Source of the DNA: Tissierellia bacterium
GTDB lineage: Bacteria; Bacillota; Clostridia; Tissierellales; Peptoniphilaceae
Direction of reading: 5' to 3'
Length of the DNA: 64,000 nucleotides
Assembly (NCBI GenBank): GCA_030538075.1
Contig: JAUNUQ010000007.1
Span: 23,098-87,097 of the forward strand
In this document: positions 21,174 to 30,654 of the stretch, one piece after another
Layout: every line of letters begins with the position of its first letter
How positions within the stretch are numbered: the stretch's first letter is position 1
Position numbers and translations under genes: made by a program
Notes under the pieces: model-generated
What the model saw: the letters and a program-made list of their open reading frames with translations, nothing else
Told to the model about the DNA's origin: nothing
The model's database searches: none

Positions 21174-21776
21174 TCATAGTTCTCGTCGATCTTCCAGTGC
21201 TTTATACAGGGTCGTCCCATCGTAGAATTCGAGGTTTGCCCCGAAGGGAATACCACTTGCAATCCGCGTAATCTTCACGTTTTTACCCTTCAACAGCTCC
21301 GCTAAAAACAAGGTGGTCATCTCGCCTTCCACCGTAGGATTAATGGCGAGAATAATTTCTTTTACCTCTGGATCCTCTGCCCTCTCCAAAAGGGTATCCA
21401 AATTGATCTGTTCGGAAGAGACTTGATCCAGTGGGGAGATCAGTCCCTGCAGCACATGATATAGCCCGGCGTATTCTCTGGACTTTTCGATAGCCAGTAG
21501 ATTTGGGGTATCCTGCACGACGCAGATCGTGGACTTGTCCCTGCGCGGATCCTCACAGACAGAGCACAGCTCCAGATCTGTCAAATTTCCGCAGAGTTGA
21601 CAGGGATGTACCTTGGTCTTCACATCGGTCAACGCTTCACAAAGGGCATCTACCTCCTCCCTATCCATCTCAACGAAGCGGAGCGCTAAGCGCTCCGCTG
21701 ATTTTCGTCCGATGGCGGGCAGCTTCGAGAGTTTTCCGATCAGCCGCTCAATCGGTTCTGGATATAAGTCCACCAT
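21174..21776 (-). CDS. recR: Recombination protein RecR
   Basis: RecR acts with RecO and RecF in loading RecA at gaps. The 200-residue protein shows the helix-hairpin-helix at its start (KLSKLPAIGRKSAERLALR), the zinc finger CQLCGNLTDLELCSVC, and a Toprim domain with CVVQDTPNLLAIEKS. Length is normal. It starts one base after the ybaB stop, in the conserved order dnaX-ybaB-recR. Confidence 0.96.
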   Translation of the reverse strand: MVDLYPEPIERLIGKLSKLPAIGRKSAERLALRFVEMDREEVDALCEALTDVKTKVHPCQLCGNLTDLELCSVCEDPRRDKSTICVVQDTPNLLAIEKSREYAGLYHVLQGLISPLDQVSSEQINLDTLLERAEDPEVKEIILAINPTVEGEMTTLFLAELLKGKNVKITRIASGIPFGANLEFYDGTTLYKALEDRREL

Positions 21777-21777
21777 T

Positions 21778-22113
21778 TTAGAATCCCGGGATATTCATGC
21801 CACCCGTCACCTTCGCCATCTCCTGATCGGAGACTTTTCCGATCTCGCGAAGGGCTTCGTTGACTGCTGCCATTACCATATCCTCTACCATTTCCACATC
21901 CTCTGGATCTAAGATCTCAGGGTCTAAATGGATTTTCACCACTTCTTTTTTGCCGTTTACCGTCGCCTCTACAACACCACCTCCTGCGGATGCAGTCGCT
22001 TCCATTTCTTCGATCTTCTGCTGGGTCTCTTCAATCTTCCTCTGCATTTGCTGCATCTGCTTCATCATATTGCCCATGTTCCCGCCACCGCGTGGAAATC
22101 CACCTCTTGCCAT
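21778..22113 (-). CDS. ybaB: YbaB/EbfC family nucleoid-associated protein
   Basis: This 111-residue DNA-binding protein has a Gly and Met-rich N-terminus (GGFPRGGGNMGNMMKQ), a long helix (MQQMQRKIEETQQKIEEME) and the typical GGGVVEATVNGKKEVVKI strands. Homologues dimerise as tweezers and bind DNA. Its ATG directly abuts the dnaX stop, so translation is coupled. Confidence 0.95.
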   Translation of the reverse strand: MARGGFPRGGGNMGNMMKQMQQMQRKIEETQQKIEEMEATASAGGGVVEATVNGKKEVVKIHLDPEILDPEDVEMVEDMVMAAVNEALREIGKVSDQEMAKVTGGMNIPGF

Positions 22114-23850
22114 TTATTCTCCTCCTTTTTTCACCTGTACATTGTCTTTGCCAAAGAGCTCATAGATGACATCTAAATCGCTCTTCGCCTGTTCGCTGGG
22201 ATCCGTCCCTGCGTCCTGTTTGGTCAATTCGATGGTAAAGTCCATCTTATAGTATTCCTGGAGCATCGCCTGTAGTTCAGCATGCCCCTGGACTGCCTTT
22301 TTATATCCGATCAGTTGTGACGGGGCCATATTGAGGTAGAGCACACCCCCCACCAGCCGCATGGGGGTCAAATCCCCAAGCCACATCCCCCAAAACCGTT
22401 TCTTGGACACCATAAATTCCACACAGGCTTCCCAGTTGTCGAGGATCTGCTGCATTTTCTCATGAGCTGAAAGAGCTGGCTCATTCTGCGACTCCGATGA
22501 GCTAGGGCTATTCATTGGGGGCTCTGGCGGCGTCTTATCCTTCGTCAGTCCCCTCTTCCCAGTCCTGGACACAGCTTCCTCTGATGGTATCTCTTCCTCT
22601 TTCTCCTCGGATTTTCCATCGGTCTCTACAGGAGAAGGTCCATTTCCATGGGATACCCTTCCCTTTGGAGTCGACTGAACCGCCGTCCCTCTGGCCGCTT
22701 CCCTAGGACCTTGGGCCAGAAACTCCTCCAACCTGCGCTCCAGTGCATCGATCCGGGACAGGAGAGCTTTTCGGTCCGTCTGTTCAATCAGCCGGACAAT
22801 TCCCACTTGCAGCATCGCCTCGGGCGCTTCCGTCAACCGCAGCTTCGATTTTGTCTCGATGAGGACCTCTAGGCAATCGGCGATTCGAGCAAAGCTGTAC
22901 TTGGCTCCATAGAAAATCAAGCTATTTCGTAGCTGCTCATCGCCGGTCAACATCTCCGGTGCCGTCTTGGCCAGGAGAAGCCCACGATAGGTCTCCGTCA
23001 GGGCATTGACCAGATCCGCAGCCGTGATGCCCGCTGCTAGCTTTTCTTCTGCTAAGAGGAGGGCGCCTTCGTAGTCCTGCTCGAAGATGGCACCTAACAG
23101 GGGCCCCATATCCTCTTCTGTGATCAAACCCAATATGCCCGCTACTTGTTCGAGGGTGATTTGTCCTTCGCCTGCGGAGAGAGCCTGATCTAGAATACTC
23201 TGGGCATCCCTCATTCCCCCTCCTGCCGCCCTGGCGATCATCTCAATGGCCGCAGGATCCGCACTTCGTCCTAGATCCTCTAGGATTCCCGCCAGACTCC
23301 CTTCGATCTGTGCTTGGGAGATCCGTTTGAACTCGAAGCGTTGACAGCGAGAGAGGATCGTCGCTGGGATCTTCTCCAGTTCCGTCGTCGCCAGGATGAA
23401 AATCAGATGCCGTGGAGGTTCCTCCATGATCTTGAGCAATGCATTAAAGCCCTCATTGGTAATCATATGGGCCTCATCGATGATATACACCTTGTATTTC
23501 AGGGCGGCAGGCGGGTATATCACCTTGTCCCTGAGATCCCGGATGTCGTCGATCCGTCGATTCGATGCGGCATCCATCTCGATGACGTCGAGATTCGTCT
23601 CCTCTAGAATGCCCCGGCAACTCGCACATTCATTACAGGGATTGCCATTAATTGGCGTGAGGCAGTTGACCGCTCTAGAGAGGATTTTTGCACAACTCGT
23701 CTTTCCCGTCCCCCTCGTACCGGAGAAGAGATAGGCATGTCCAATCTTACCAGATTGGACTTGATTTTTTAATACTTCAATAATCGGCTCTTGTCCAATG
23801 ACCTCGTCAAAGGTCTGGGGCCGAAAGGCACGATAGATCGCTTGATACAT
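22114..23850 (-). CDS. dnaX: DNA polymerase III subunit gamma/tau
   Basis: This is the clamp-loader ATPase. It has Walker A SGTRGTGKTS (about residues 43-52), a zinc module with CNECASC near 72-78, Walker B IIDEAHMIT and the sensor/SRC region (ILATTELEKIPATILSRCQR). A low-complexity linker (about 385-450, many Glu, Pro and Ser) separates the AAA domain from the C-terminal tau part. At 578 residues it is normal for Firmicutes. I see no slippery A-run that would suggest a programmed gamma/tau frameshift. Confidence 0.96.
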   Translation of the reverse strand: MYQAIYRAFRPQTFDEVIGQEPIIEVLKNQVQSGKIGHAYLFSGTRGTGKTSCAKILSRAVNCLTPINGNPCNECASCRGILEETNLDVIEMDAASNRRIDDIRDLRDKVIYPPAALKYKVYIIDEAHMITNEGFNALLKIMEEPPRHLIFILATTELEKIPATILSRCQRFEFKRISQAQIEGSLAGILEDLGRSADPAAIEMIARAAGGGMRDAQSILDQALSAGEGQITLEQVAGILGLITEEDMGPLLGAIFEQDYEGALLLAEEKLAAGITAADLVNALTETYRGLLLAKTAPEMLTGDEQLRNSLIFYGAKYSFARIADCLEVLIETKSKLRLTEAPEAMLQVGIVRLIEQTDRKALLSRIDALERRLEEFLAQGPREAARGTAVQSTPKGRVSHGNGPSPVETDGKSEEKEEEIPSEEAVSRTGKRGLTKDKTPPEPPMNSPSSSESQNEPALSAHEKMQQILDNWEACVEFMVSKKRFWGMWLGDLTPMRLVGGVLYLNMAPSQLIGYKKAVQGHAELQAMLQEYYKMDFTIELTKQDAGTDPSEQAKSDLDVIYELFGKDNVQVKKGGE

Positions 23851-24122
23851 GATAATCCTCCCAATGATCCCATTATACCATAGGACTTATGCAATTTGAA
23901 CCGCGGGACTTTGACGATGATGCAGTATATATTTCTTAAGCACTTTGTTGATTATTTGGTAATAATATGATAGAATTCTAAGTAACAGATCGTGAAGAAC
24001 TTCGATCAAAGTATATCGTATAATATATAATTCCAGATGCAAATTCATCTTCGTTTTATTATGCATTATGTTTTGTGAAAACGTTCTTTGATCGTTCTGA
24101 AATCCAATCTAGGAGGCAGAAA
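23851..24122. other. Divergent intergenic region between dnaX and the NhaC-like gene
   Basis: About 270 AT-rich bases must hold the promoters of two divergent genes. A TATAAT stands at 24019-24024 on the plus strand, but no convincing -35 box lies 16 to 18 bases upstream. Nothing else is recognised. Confidence 0.4.
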
Positions 24123-25445
24123 ATGCTTACCAATCCTGTTGTCATATCGGTTCTAGTCATGACGGTATTGGCGCTATTGAAGTTCAATATCTTGCTTGCG
24201 ATCTTCATAGCAGCCCTCACTGCTGGACTTACAGCGGGTATGTCCATCAACGACACGATGAGTACTCTGATCGGTGGTATGGGAGGAAACTCCGAGACCG
24301 CTCTATCATATGTACTGCTTGGTGCACTGGCCGTAGCTATCAGCCACACGGGTGTAGCAAACTACTTAGTAAGAGCTCTGAGCAATTCTCTACAAGGCAA
24401 GAAAAAATTATTCGCACTGATTATTGCCGGAATCGCTTGCTTCTCCCAAAACCTCATTCCCGTTCACATCGCCTTTATCCCCATTTTGATTCCACCTCTA
24501 TTGGGGCTGATGAACAAGATGAAAATTGACCGAAGGGCCATTGCCTGCTCGTTGACCTTTGGACTAAAGGCACCCTATGTCATGTTACCCGTAGGCTTTG
24601 GATTTATCTTCCATAACATCATCACACAAGCCGTTGTAGAAAACGGAATGGAGGCCACCATCGACCAGGTATGGCCAGCGATGATCATACCGGGAATCGG
24701 AATGATTGTAGGACTGTTTATTGCAATTTTCTTTACTTACAGAAAGGATCGAAGCTACCAAGACCTCGCCGTAGCAGGAGAAGAAATCCAAGAACCTATC
24801 GATACCAAAATCTCCATGCCACAGATTGGTGCTCTCGTCGGTGCAGTCGTCGCCTTTGCAATCCAAGTCGTATTTGTAAAATTCGAATGGAGCGGTGGTC
24901 TTCCCATCGGTGCTCTGGCAGCGCTCATCGTCATGTTCCTATTCCGCTCCTTTACCTTTAGAGATCTCGATACCATGATGGACGGCGGAATACGTCTGAT
25001 GGGCTTTATCGCCTTTGTCATGCTGATCGCAGCTGGTTATGGCGCAGTACTTCGCTCCACTGGAGCCGTTGAATCTCTAGTCGCCTCTGCAGCGAGCATC
25101 CTAGGCGGCAGCAAGTTGATCGCCACAATCATCATGCTCTTTATCGGGCTTCTCGTCACGATGGGGATCGGTAGCTCCTTTAGTACCATTCCAATCGTCG
25201 CAGCGATCTTCGTCCCCCTCTGTGCTCAACTGGGCTTTTCCACTGCGGCAACCATCTGTATCATCGGTGTAGCTGGTGCACTGGGCGATGCTGGATCCCC
25301 TGCTTCTGACTCCACCCTTGGACCCACATCTGGGCTCAATGCAGATGGACAACATGACCACATCTGGGACACCTGTGTTCCCACCTTTATCCACTTCAAT
25401 ATCCCGCTGTTGATCTTTGGCACAATCGCCACGATGATTCTGTAA
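24123..25445 (+). CDS. NhaC-superfamily Na+/H+ antiporter-like membrane transporter
   Basis: The 440-residue protein has roughly eleven transmembrane helices and family features including LGALAVAISHTGVANYL, SQNLIPVHIAFIPILIPPLL, and a conserved late GDAGSPASDSTLGPTSGLN segment. It belongs to the Na+/H+ antiporter family related to NhaC, members of which often carry amino acids or organic acids in exchange for ions. Its nearness to the hut genes suggests a histidine or other amino acid carrier, but this is only inference. The start at ATG 24123 has GGAGG six bases upstream; an in-frame ATG at 24075 does not. A terminator follows. Confidence 0.85.
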   Translation: MLTNPVVISVLVMTVLALLKFNILLAIFIAALTAGLTAGMSINDTMSTLIGGMGGNSETALSYVLLGALAVAISHTGVANYLVRALSNSLQGKKKLFALIIAGIACFSQNLIPVHIAFIPILIPPLLGLMNKMKIDRRAIACSLTFGLKAPYVMLPVGFGFIFHNIITQAVVENGMEATIDQVWPAMIIPGIGMIVGLFIAIFFTYRKDRSYQDLAVAGEEIQEPIDTKISMPQIGALVGAVVAFAIQVVFVKFEWSGGLPIGALAALIVMFLFRSFTFRDLDTMMDGGIRLMGFIAFVMLIAAGYGAVLRSTGAVESLVASAASILGGSKLIATIIMLFIGLLVTMGIGSSFSTIPIVAAIFVPLCAQLGFSTAATICIIGVAGALGDAGSPASDSTLGPTSGLNADGQHDHIWDTCVPTFIHFNIPLLIFGTIATMIL

Positions 25446-25458
25446 ACAGCTACCGACA

Positions 25459-25484
25459 ACCGCCCTTCGGGGCGGTTTTGTTTT
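25459..25484 (+). terminator. Terminator after the NhaC-like gene
   Basis: ACCGCCC pairs with GGGCGGT around a TTCG tetraloop, followed by TTTGTTTT. Confidence 0.9.
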
Positions 25485-25616
25485 GCCAGTACCGGATCCT
25501 TCCTAAAGATCTCTCATGCAAAAAACCCGATTCGAAACCACCGATCATCGGAATGGATTCCAAAACATAATTATAACCGGGGTCTTTACAATAACTTCAC
25601 CCCCAATTTTTATTTC

Positions 25617-25645
25617 TTGACAAAGTAAAATTAATACCCTATAAT
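25617..25645 (+). promoter_or_regulatory. Consensus sigma-A promoter of tRNA-Ser and SRP RNA
   Basis: TTGACA (25617-25622) and TATAAT (25640-25645) are both perfect consensus hexamers with an ideal 17-base spacer. Transcription should begin near 25652, about 13 bases before the tRNA. Confidence 0.92.
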
Positions 25646-25664
25646 GTATATCTGTAAGTCGCGT

Positions 25665-25755
25665 GGAGAGTTGGCCGAGCGGTCGAAGGCGCACGACTGG
25701 AAATCGTGTAAACGTTCAAAGCGTTTCGAGGGTTCAAATCCCTTGCTCTCCGCCA
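25665..25755 (+). tRNA. tRNA-Ser (anticodon GGA)
   Basis: A class II tRNA of 91 bases with a long variable arm. The acceptor stem pairs GGAGAGT with GCTCTCC, the anticodon stem CACGA/TCGTG holds loop CTGGAAA (anticodon GGA), the T arm reads GGGTTCAAATCCC, and CCA is encoded at 25753-25755. Confidence 0.97.
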
Positions 25756-26024
25756 TCCGTACTAGATGGGGAACTAGCGGTGCCCTGTAACCTGCAACCC
25801 GCTACAGCAGGATCGATGCCCGGCCTAGACATTTCTGCAGTCTGGTCTGCCTTGGGCAAGTAGTGTTGACAAATGGGTCTTACGCAACAGAAATCTATGA
25901 ACCTCGTCAGGTCCGGGAGGAAGCAGCGATAAGTAGACCCTTTTGTGTGCCGTGAGGTCGCCTGTTTCGAGCTAACTACCCAGGTACCGCAGGAGGCGGA
26001 TCTGGCAAAGCCGGGTGTACGGTA
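25756..26024 (+). ncRNA. Signal recognition particle RNA, large Firmicutes type
   Basis: The region has the Alu-domain block at its start (ATGGGGAACTAGCGGTGCCC, then GTAACCTGCAACCCGCTA), the S-domain Ffh-binding loop GTCAGGTCCGGGAGGAAGC, and a 3' end whose GTACGG (26017-26022) pairs with CCGTAC at 25757-25762. The first base follows the tRNA-Ser CCA with no gap, so tRNA 3' processing may create the SRP RNA 5' end. The tRNA-Ser/scr neighbourhood with dnaX-ybaB-recR nearby is typical of Firmicutes. Confidence 0.95.
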
Positions 26025-26041
26025 CATATGATCATAACGAG

Positions 26042-26064
26042 CAAGCCGATGGGCTTGTTTTTTT
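26042..26064 (+). terminator. Terminator of the SRP RNA
   Basis: CAAGCC pairs with GGCTTG across GATG, followed by seven T residues. Confidence 0.88.
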
Positions 26065-26118
26065 ATTGCACACAAAAGGGAGGCGATTTGGATCCGCCTC
26101 CCCTACCTATTCTTCTGA

Positions 26119-27738
26119 TTAGTCAAAATTACTCTCGAGCTGTAAAAACGCAGATGCACCGATGGATCCACTGCCTCCCAGCACGACGATATTCAACGGA
26201 TTCTTTGACGAGATATAATCGCCAGTGACTTTGGTCAGGGCCGCCGCATCGCTCAATAGGATTGGAGCGGCGTATTTGGCGGCCAAAGGTGCGCCTACCA
26301 ATGCATCCGCTAGGGATTTTCCATTGGATACGGTGAATACCCTGGTATTCGGATACAGCTTTTTTGCCACCTCTACCGCCGTAGCAAAGCGATTGCTCCC
26401 TGCAATTCGATGAACAGTGATGCCCTTAGATTTCAGATCACTCTCGATATTCGCTGAGACCGATCCAGTGCCACCGATGATGATCACCTTTTGGCTACCC
26501 TCTAGTTTCGCCTTGGTGGCGCTATCCAATGTCTTTCCGTCCGTGAGTAGGATGGGCAAATTCTTGGTGGCCGAATAGGGCGCGATGGCCAATGCGTCAG
26601 CGTTATTGATGCCATTGACCAGAATATACTCCTTGGAAGCACCCAATCTCTCAGCGATCAGATTGGCTGTGGCATATCTGCTCTGTCCTGCAATCCGGGT
26701 CACTTCCACCCCCGAAATACTCCGCAAATCTGCGAGGACCTGATCCGGTATATGGGTGGCCCCACCCACTGCGAGGACGCTGCCTGCGCCAAGTCGAAGG
26801 ATCTCGGCTCTTACCATGGGATCCAGGCGCTTGCCCGTATTCAGCAAAATGGGGGCATAGGTGCCGTTCTCTGGGTCATAGGTGAGCAGCGAAGCGACGA
26901 GGGCATCTACATAGGTCTCTCCATTGGCTAGAATGACTTGATCCGCGCCGACGGTTAGGGTCTGGCTGACCTTGACAGCCGTCTCTATGCGATTCCCTCC
27001 ATAGATACGGAGCATGCTGCGATCCGGTAGGATGCCATTTGCACCTATGGGCACGAGGCCTTTGTCGATGGGAGCTGGCTCCACAGGTGTGGGTTTCACT
27101 GGAGTAGGGTCTGGTTTGACCGGATCCGGAGTGACAGGTGCTGGTATTACTGGCTTCCCATCGGCATTCGTCGCCCATAGCTCCTTCATCATCCTCACGA
27201 TATCCGTCCCATAGCTACTGCTCGGCGCCCAACGCCCCCCTAAGTCCTCAACATTTGGCGCAACTCCGTAGATGCTGGCAAAATGTCTGGGGTCCGGGGT
27301 ATCCGCTTTCGGAAAGTCCTCGTGACCAGCATATAGGGCTAAATGATGTACTTGTGCCGTGATTCCCTCTTCCCAGCTACTGAAAGTCTTGTGGGCAGCT
27401 GGATCGTAATTGCCGCCACCCTGGGTGGTCTTCAGCCCACAGGGATTCTTAAAGGTCTTGTTCAAGACGCCGGTAAATTTGAAGAAATTGGTCTCCTTTG
27501 CGGATTGGGTATATGTGACCGCTGGGTCCACTCCCCATTTTACCGAGACATTATAGAATACCTCTGCCAACTCGATAAATTCCGCATCAGCTCCCTTGCT
27601 TCTCGCCCAAGACTGCATTTGCGATACCGTAGTCGTCGGTGGTCCGAGGATTGGATTCTTATCCTCTGGTTCAACTGCTCCTGCGCCCGTCGTCAAGACA
27701 AAGATCAAAGCTAGCAGGGCACTTATCTTTCGAAACAT
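26119..27738 (-). CDS. Secreted glucosaminidase with three CWB2 cell-wall-binding repeats
   Basis: The 539-residue protein begins with a signal peptide (residues 1-21). Residues about 45-190 look like a peptidoglycan glucosaminidase domain: a FYNVSVKWGVDPAVTYTQSA helix with AKETNFFKF supplying the catalytic Glu region, NPCGLKTTQGG and a late SSYGTDIVRMM. A Pro/Lys/Asp linker of PVKPDPTP type (about 198-228) leads to three CWB2 repeats (about 243-539), each with an RxETAxKVS or NRFATAVEVAKK start and a VILANGETYVDAL-like strand. CWB2 modules bind secondary cell-wall polymers, so this is likely a wall-anchored autolysin. It is a single gene convergent with the SRP RNA. Confidence 0.87.
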   Translation of the reverse strand: MFRKISALLALIFVLTTGAGAVEPEDKNPILGPPTTTVSQMQSWARSKGADAEFIELAEVFYNVSVKWGVDPAVTYTQSAKETNFFKFTGVLNKTFKNPCGLKTTQGGGNYDPAAHKTFSSWEEGITAQVHHLALYAGHEDFPKADTPDPRHFASIYGVAPNVEDLGGRWAPSSSYGTDIVRMMKELWATNADGKPVIPAPVTPDPVKPDPTPVKPTPVEPAPIDKGLVPIGANGILPDRSMLRIYGGNRIETAVKVSQTLTVGADQVILANGETYVDALVASLLTYDPENGTYAPILLNTGKRLDPMVRAEILRLGAGSVLAVGGATHIPDQVLADLRSISGVEVTRIAGQSRYATANLIAERLGASKEYILVNGINNADALAIAPYSATKNLPILLTDGKTLDSATKAKLEGSQKVIIIGGTGSVSANIESDLKSKGITVHRIAGSNRFATAVEVAKKLYPNTRVFTVSNGKSLADALVGAPLAAKYAAPILLSDAAALTKVTGDYISSKNPLNIVVLGGSGSIGASAFLQLESNFD

Positions 27739-27893
27739 TCAAACACCTTCCCTTTCATATCTTCTCATTGTGTTCTTCCTCCGATTTAAATTATACTGGA
27801 AAAACCACTTTAAATCAAAAATTTGTGAATAAAATACATGGGTTATGGAGTTCAGAGTACCACCTCCATCATTTCTATTCATAGTTCCTTTTA

Positions 27894-27922
27894 TTGATAA
27901 TCCACCCATACTATTATATAAT
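27894..27922 (+). promoter_or_regulatory. Promoter of arcA
   Basis: TTGATA (27894-27899) and TATAAT (27917-27922) are 17 bases apart, about 50 bases before the arcA start, which has its own AGGAGG at about 27960. Confidence 0.8.
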
Positions 27923-27970
27923 GCAAGAAAGTGAGCCAAAGACTTAGAATGGATCACTTAGGAGGTTTTC

Positions 27971-29197
27971 ATGTCAGTTATCCAAGTCCAAAACGAGATC
28001 GGTGTGCTAAAAAAAGTGTTGGTGCATCGACCCGGGGGCGAACTACTCAATATGACCCCTGATATACTAACAGAATTACTATTTGATGATATTCCCTTTC
28101 TAAAGAACGCCCAACAAGAGCATGACGCATTCGTGAGGATCATGGAGGAAAATGGAGTTGAGGTCGTATATCTCGTAGATCTGGTCGCTGAAGCGCTAGA
28201 TGCTCACGAAGGGCTCAGGTTTCAGTTTGTCGATCAACTGATCGCAGAGGGAAGGGTTTCCAATCGGCGATACAATCAGGCGACAAATGCTTTTTTAAAG
28301 GGCATTGCCGATAGCCGTGATCTGGTATCCAAGGCCATAGCCGGTGTCAATCTCAAGGATATTGACATGGTCGATAAGATCTCATTGAATGATCTGATCT
28401 CAGATCCCAGTCGATTGATCCTACCGCCCATGCCCAATCTCTACTTTCAGCGGGATCCGATGGCCACCGTAGGAAATGGAGTTGTCATCAATCACATGCA
28501 AACCTATACTCGTTCCCGAGAGACGATTCTCGCCGAGTATATCTTCAAATACCATCCCGATTATCTGGATCATGTACCGCAGTACTATCACCGCGAAGAC
28601 CCCTTCACCATCGAGGGAGGAGATATCCTAAATATTAGTGAACATGTACTCGCCGTTGGACTCTCCGAGCGAACGGAGGCAGATGCCATTGAAACCTTGG
28701 CGAAAAACCTATTCCAACATCCTGAATGCGCCATCGATACCGTACTCGCCTTCGATATTCCCAAGGCCCGTGCCTATATGCATCTGGATACGGTATTCAC
28801 ACAGATCGACCACAATCTTTTCACAGTGCACCCGGGCATCCTGGGAACCCTACGGGTCTTTGAGTTGACCAAGCCGAAGAGATCCGAACAAGGGGATTTG
28901 CAGATCAGAGAGATCGAGGACACCCTAGAAAATGTCCTCAGCCATTATCTACAAAGGGATATTGAATTGATCCTATGTGGTGGCGGGGACAGGATCGCAG
29001 CAGAGAGAGAACAGTGGAACGACGGGTCCAATACTTTCTGTATTGCCCCTGGGACCATCATCGTATATGACCGGAACGAGATCACCAACGAGATCTTCAA
29101 AGACCGCGGTCTACGAGTGATCGAAATGCCCTCTGGAGAGCTCTCTAGAGGCCGAGGCGGCCCGCGCTGTATGAGCATGCCCTTAGTAAGAGAATAA
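27971..29197 (+). CDS. arcA: Arginine deiminase
   Basis: ArcA converts arginine to citrulline and ammonia, the entry to arginine fermentation. The 408-residue protein shows NEIGVLKKVLVHRPGGEL at the start, the LYFQRDPMATVGNG segment, FTIEGGDILNIS, HLDTVFTQID with the catalytic His region, and the nucleophile Cys400 in GRGGPRCMSMPL. No ornithine carbamoyltransferase or carbamate kinase gene lies nearby, so arcB and arcC must be elsewhere if the full pathway is present. It is a single gene with its own promoter and terminator. Confidence 0.97.
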   Translation: MSVIQVQNEIGVLKKVLVHRPGGELLNMTPDILTELLFDDIPFLKNAQQEHDAFVRIMEENGVEVVYLVDLVAEALDAHEGLRFQFVDQLIAEGRVSNRRYNQATNAFLKGIADSRDLVSKAIAGVNLKDIDMVDKISLNDLISDPSRLILPPMPNLYFQRDPMATVGNGVVINHMQTYTRSRETILAEYIFKYHPDYLDHVPQYYHREDPFTIEGGDILNISEHVLAVGLSERTEADAIETLAKNLFQHPECAIDTVLAFDIPKARAYMHLDTVFTQIDHNLFTVHPGILGTLRVFELTKPKRSEQGDLQIREIEDTLENVLSHYLQRDIELILCGGGDRIAAEREQWNDGSNTFCIAPGTIIVYDRNEITNEIFKDRGLRVIEMPSGELSRGRGGPRCMSMPLVRE

Positions 29198-29209
29198 TAG
29201 AGACAAAAA

Positions 29210-29242
29210 GACCAAATGCATCTTTTGCATTTGGTCTGTTTT
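29210..29242. terminator. Terminator between arcA and the GntR gene
   Basis: GACCAAATGCA pairs perfectly with TGCATTTGGTC across five bases, followed by TGTTTTC. It separates the convergent arcA and GntR-family genes. Confidence 0.82.
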
Positions 29243-29262
29243 CTATCTTATACTGCACTTCT

Positions 29263-29892
29263 CTATAGGAGAGTACTTCGAATTCGATCCACAAAGACAT
29301 CGATATGTTCTCTGGCGCATCTTTCAGCGAGATCGGGATCATGGGCTTTGATCGCATCCAACACTGCCCTCAATGTAGAGTAAAAGATATCGGGCGAATC
29401 AAAATATCGATTACAATAATGCCAGAGCCTCTCTGAATGGAAATGCAGCTGTGTTACTATTTCCTCCAGCCAGGAATTCTCACATTTCGCCAGAATGATC
29501 TCATGGAATTGCTCGTCGTCAATGATGGCTAAGCGGTAATCCTCTTCCATGTGATAGCTCCGCAGTCGTGCTACGATCTCATCTAATTGCTGAATCATCT
29601 CCTCGTCTGCGTTGATGGTCGCCAGCTTTGTGGCATAGGGATCGAGGACTCTCGTCGCTTCAAATAAGCTCTTCATCTGTAAAAAATCGATCTGGGGCAC
29701 TTGGGCACCATATCTCGGTACGATCTGAATGAGTTTGTTTAACTCCAATCTCTGAAAGGCTTGCCGAATAGGGGTTCTGCTGATACCAAATTCCTCTGCG
29801 ATCTCCGCTTCATTTAATATCTTTCCCGGTTCGTAATCCAACCGAACAATCCGATTCTTGAGTTCTTCAAACACGCCATCTTTTTTTAGCAT
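29263..29892 (-). CDS. GntR-family transcriptional regulator, FCD (FadR) type
   Basis: The 209-residue protein has an N-terminal winged helix (residues about 8-70), with LNEAEIAEEFGISRTPIRQAF as the typical GntR helix-turn-helix, and an all-helical FCD effector domain with its metal-binding residues spread over DEQFHEIILA, HFHSERLWHY and HDPDLAERCAREH. FCD regulators usually sense small organic or amino acids. It is convergent with arcA, so a role in amino acid use is plausible but not shown. Confidence 0.92.
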   Translation of the reverse strand: MLKKDGVFEELKNRIVRLDYEPGKILNEAEIAEEFGISRTPIRQAFQRLELNKLIQIVPRYGAQVPQIDFLQMKSLFEATRVLDPYATKLATINADEEMIQQLDEIVARLRSYHMEEDYRLAIIDDEQFHEIILAKCENSWLEEIVTQLHFHSERLWHYCNRYFDSPDIFYSTLRAVLDAIKAHDPDLAERCAREHIDVFVDRIRSTLL

Positions 29893-29923
29893 CTTTTCAC
29901 CTTTCAGCCTAAATTATAACCCA

Positions 29924-30589
29924 TCAATTTTCGCTTACAACAACTGCATAGTCGCTCATCACATAACCATAACCACTACCACTGCCGGGAGCCATCGTCT
30001 TTAACCATACCTTCCCATTGGCGTCCGTCACTTTTTCAAAGACAGTGAATTCGGTGAAATAGGTGAGCTCACCGAGAATTTCGGATTCCTCACTGGGTTC
30101 CTCTCGCACATTGAGGGTGTAAATGACCACCCTGTAAATCGCAATGGGATCGTCGGCAACATCTTTGGAGAGATATCTGGCAGCCACAAAAGCGGTGGTT
30201 CCCTCGTATTCAAATTCAATCCATCGTTCGCCATCATCCCCAATGGTCTCTGCCTTCTGAACGATCTCTTCTCCTAAGGTAAGAGCTCCCAAGAGAGACG
30301 CATCGGACGAGGCTAGGGAGCGAACATTCAGCGATGGAGCTACGACAAACCAATTTGCGGTCTCCTGGGCCTGAACTGCTGTATCTTGAAGGAGCTGCTC
30401 TTTGATCGCCTCCAACTCCTTGCTTCTCTCTTGAAGCAATTCATCGGATTCCACTAATTTGGTGAGCTTGATCTCCTCCACCTCAAAATTATAGTCCTCC
30501 CGTTTGGAATAATCTATATCTTGCAGCGCTGTACATCCACTGAGTAGCACAATACTAAAAAAAACGAAGATGATTCTCAACTTATTCAT
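29924..30589 (-). CDS. SH3-domain lipoprotein
   Basis: A lipoprotein signal peptide ends in the lipobox LLSGC (Cys19). A charged helical region follows (about 35-75), then two bacterial SH3-type modules: one beginning VVAPSLNVRSLASSDASLLG and one beginning VVIYTLNVREEPSEESEILG. Such domains often bind peptidoglycan or other wall parts, so the protein is probably tethered to the outer face of the membrane. The exact role is unknown. It diverges from feoA. Confidence 0.85.
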   Translation of the reverse strand: MNKLRIIFVFFSIVLLSGCTALQDIDYSKREDYNFEVEEIKLTKLVESDELLQERSKELEAIKEQLLQDTAVQAQETANWFVVAPSLNVRSLASSDASLLGALTLGEEIVQKAETIGDDGERWIEFEYEGTTAFVAARYLSKDVADDPIAIYRVVIYTLNVREEPSEESEILGELTYFTEFTVFEKVTDANGKVWLKTMAPGSGSGYGYVMSDYAVVVSEN

Positions 30590-30654
30590 TCTGGCACCTC
30601 CTTAAAAAATTATATCAGAACCCAGTGTTTTTTTAAAGAACCTTTACTGGATTA

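Noticed and set aside
22500..22700. A programmed frameshift site in dnaX
   Set aside because: No A-rich slippery run with a following hairpin was found in the linker region.
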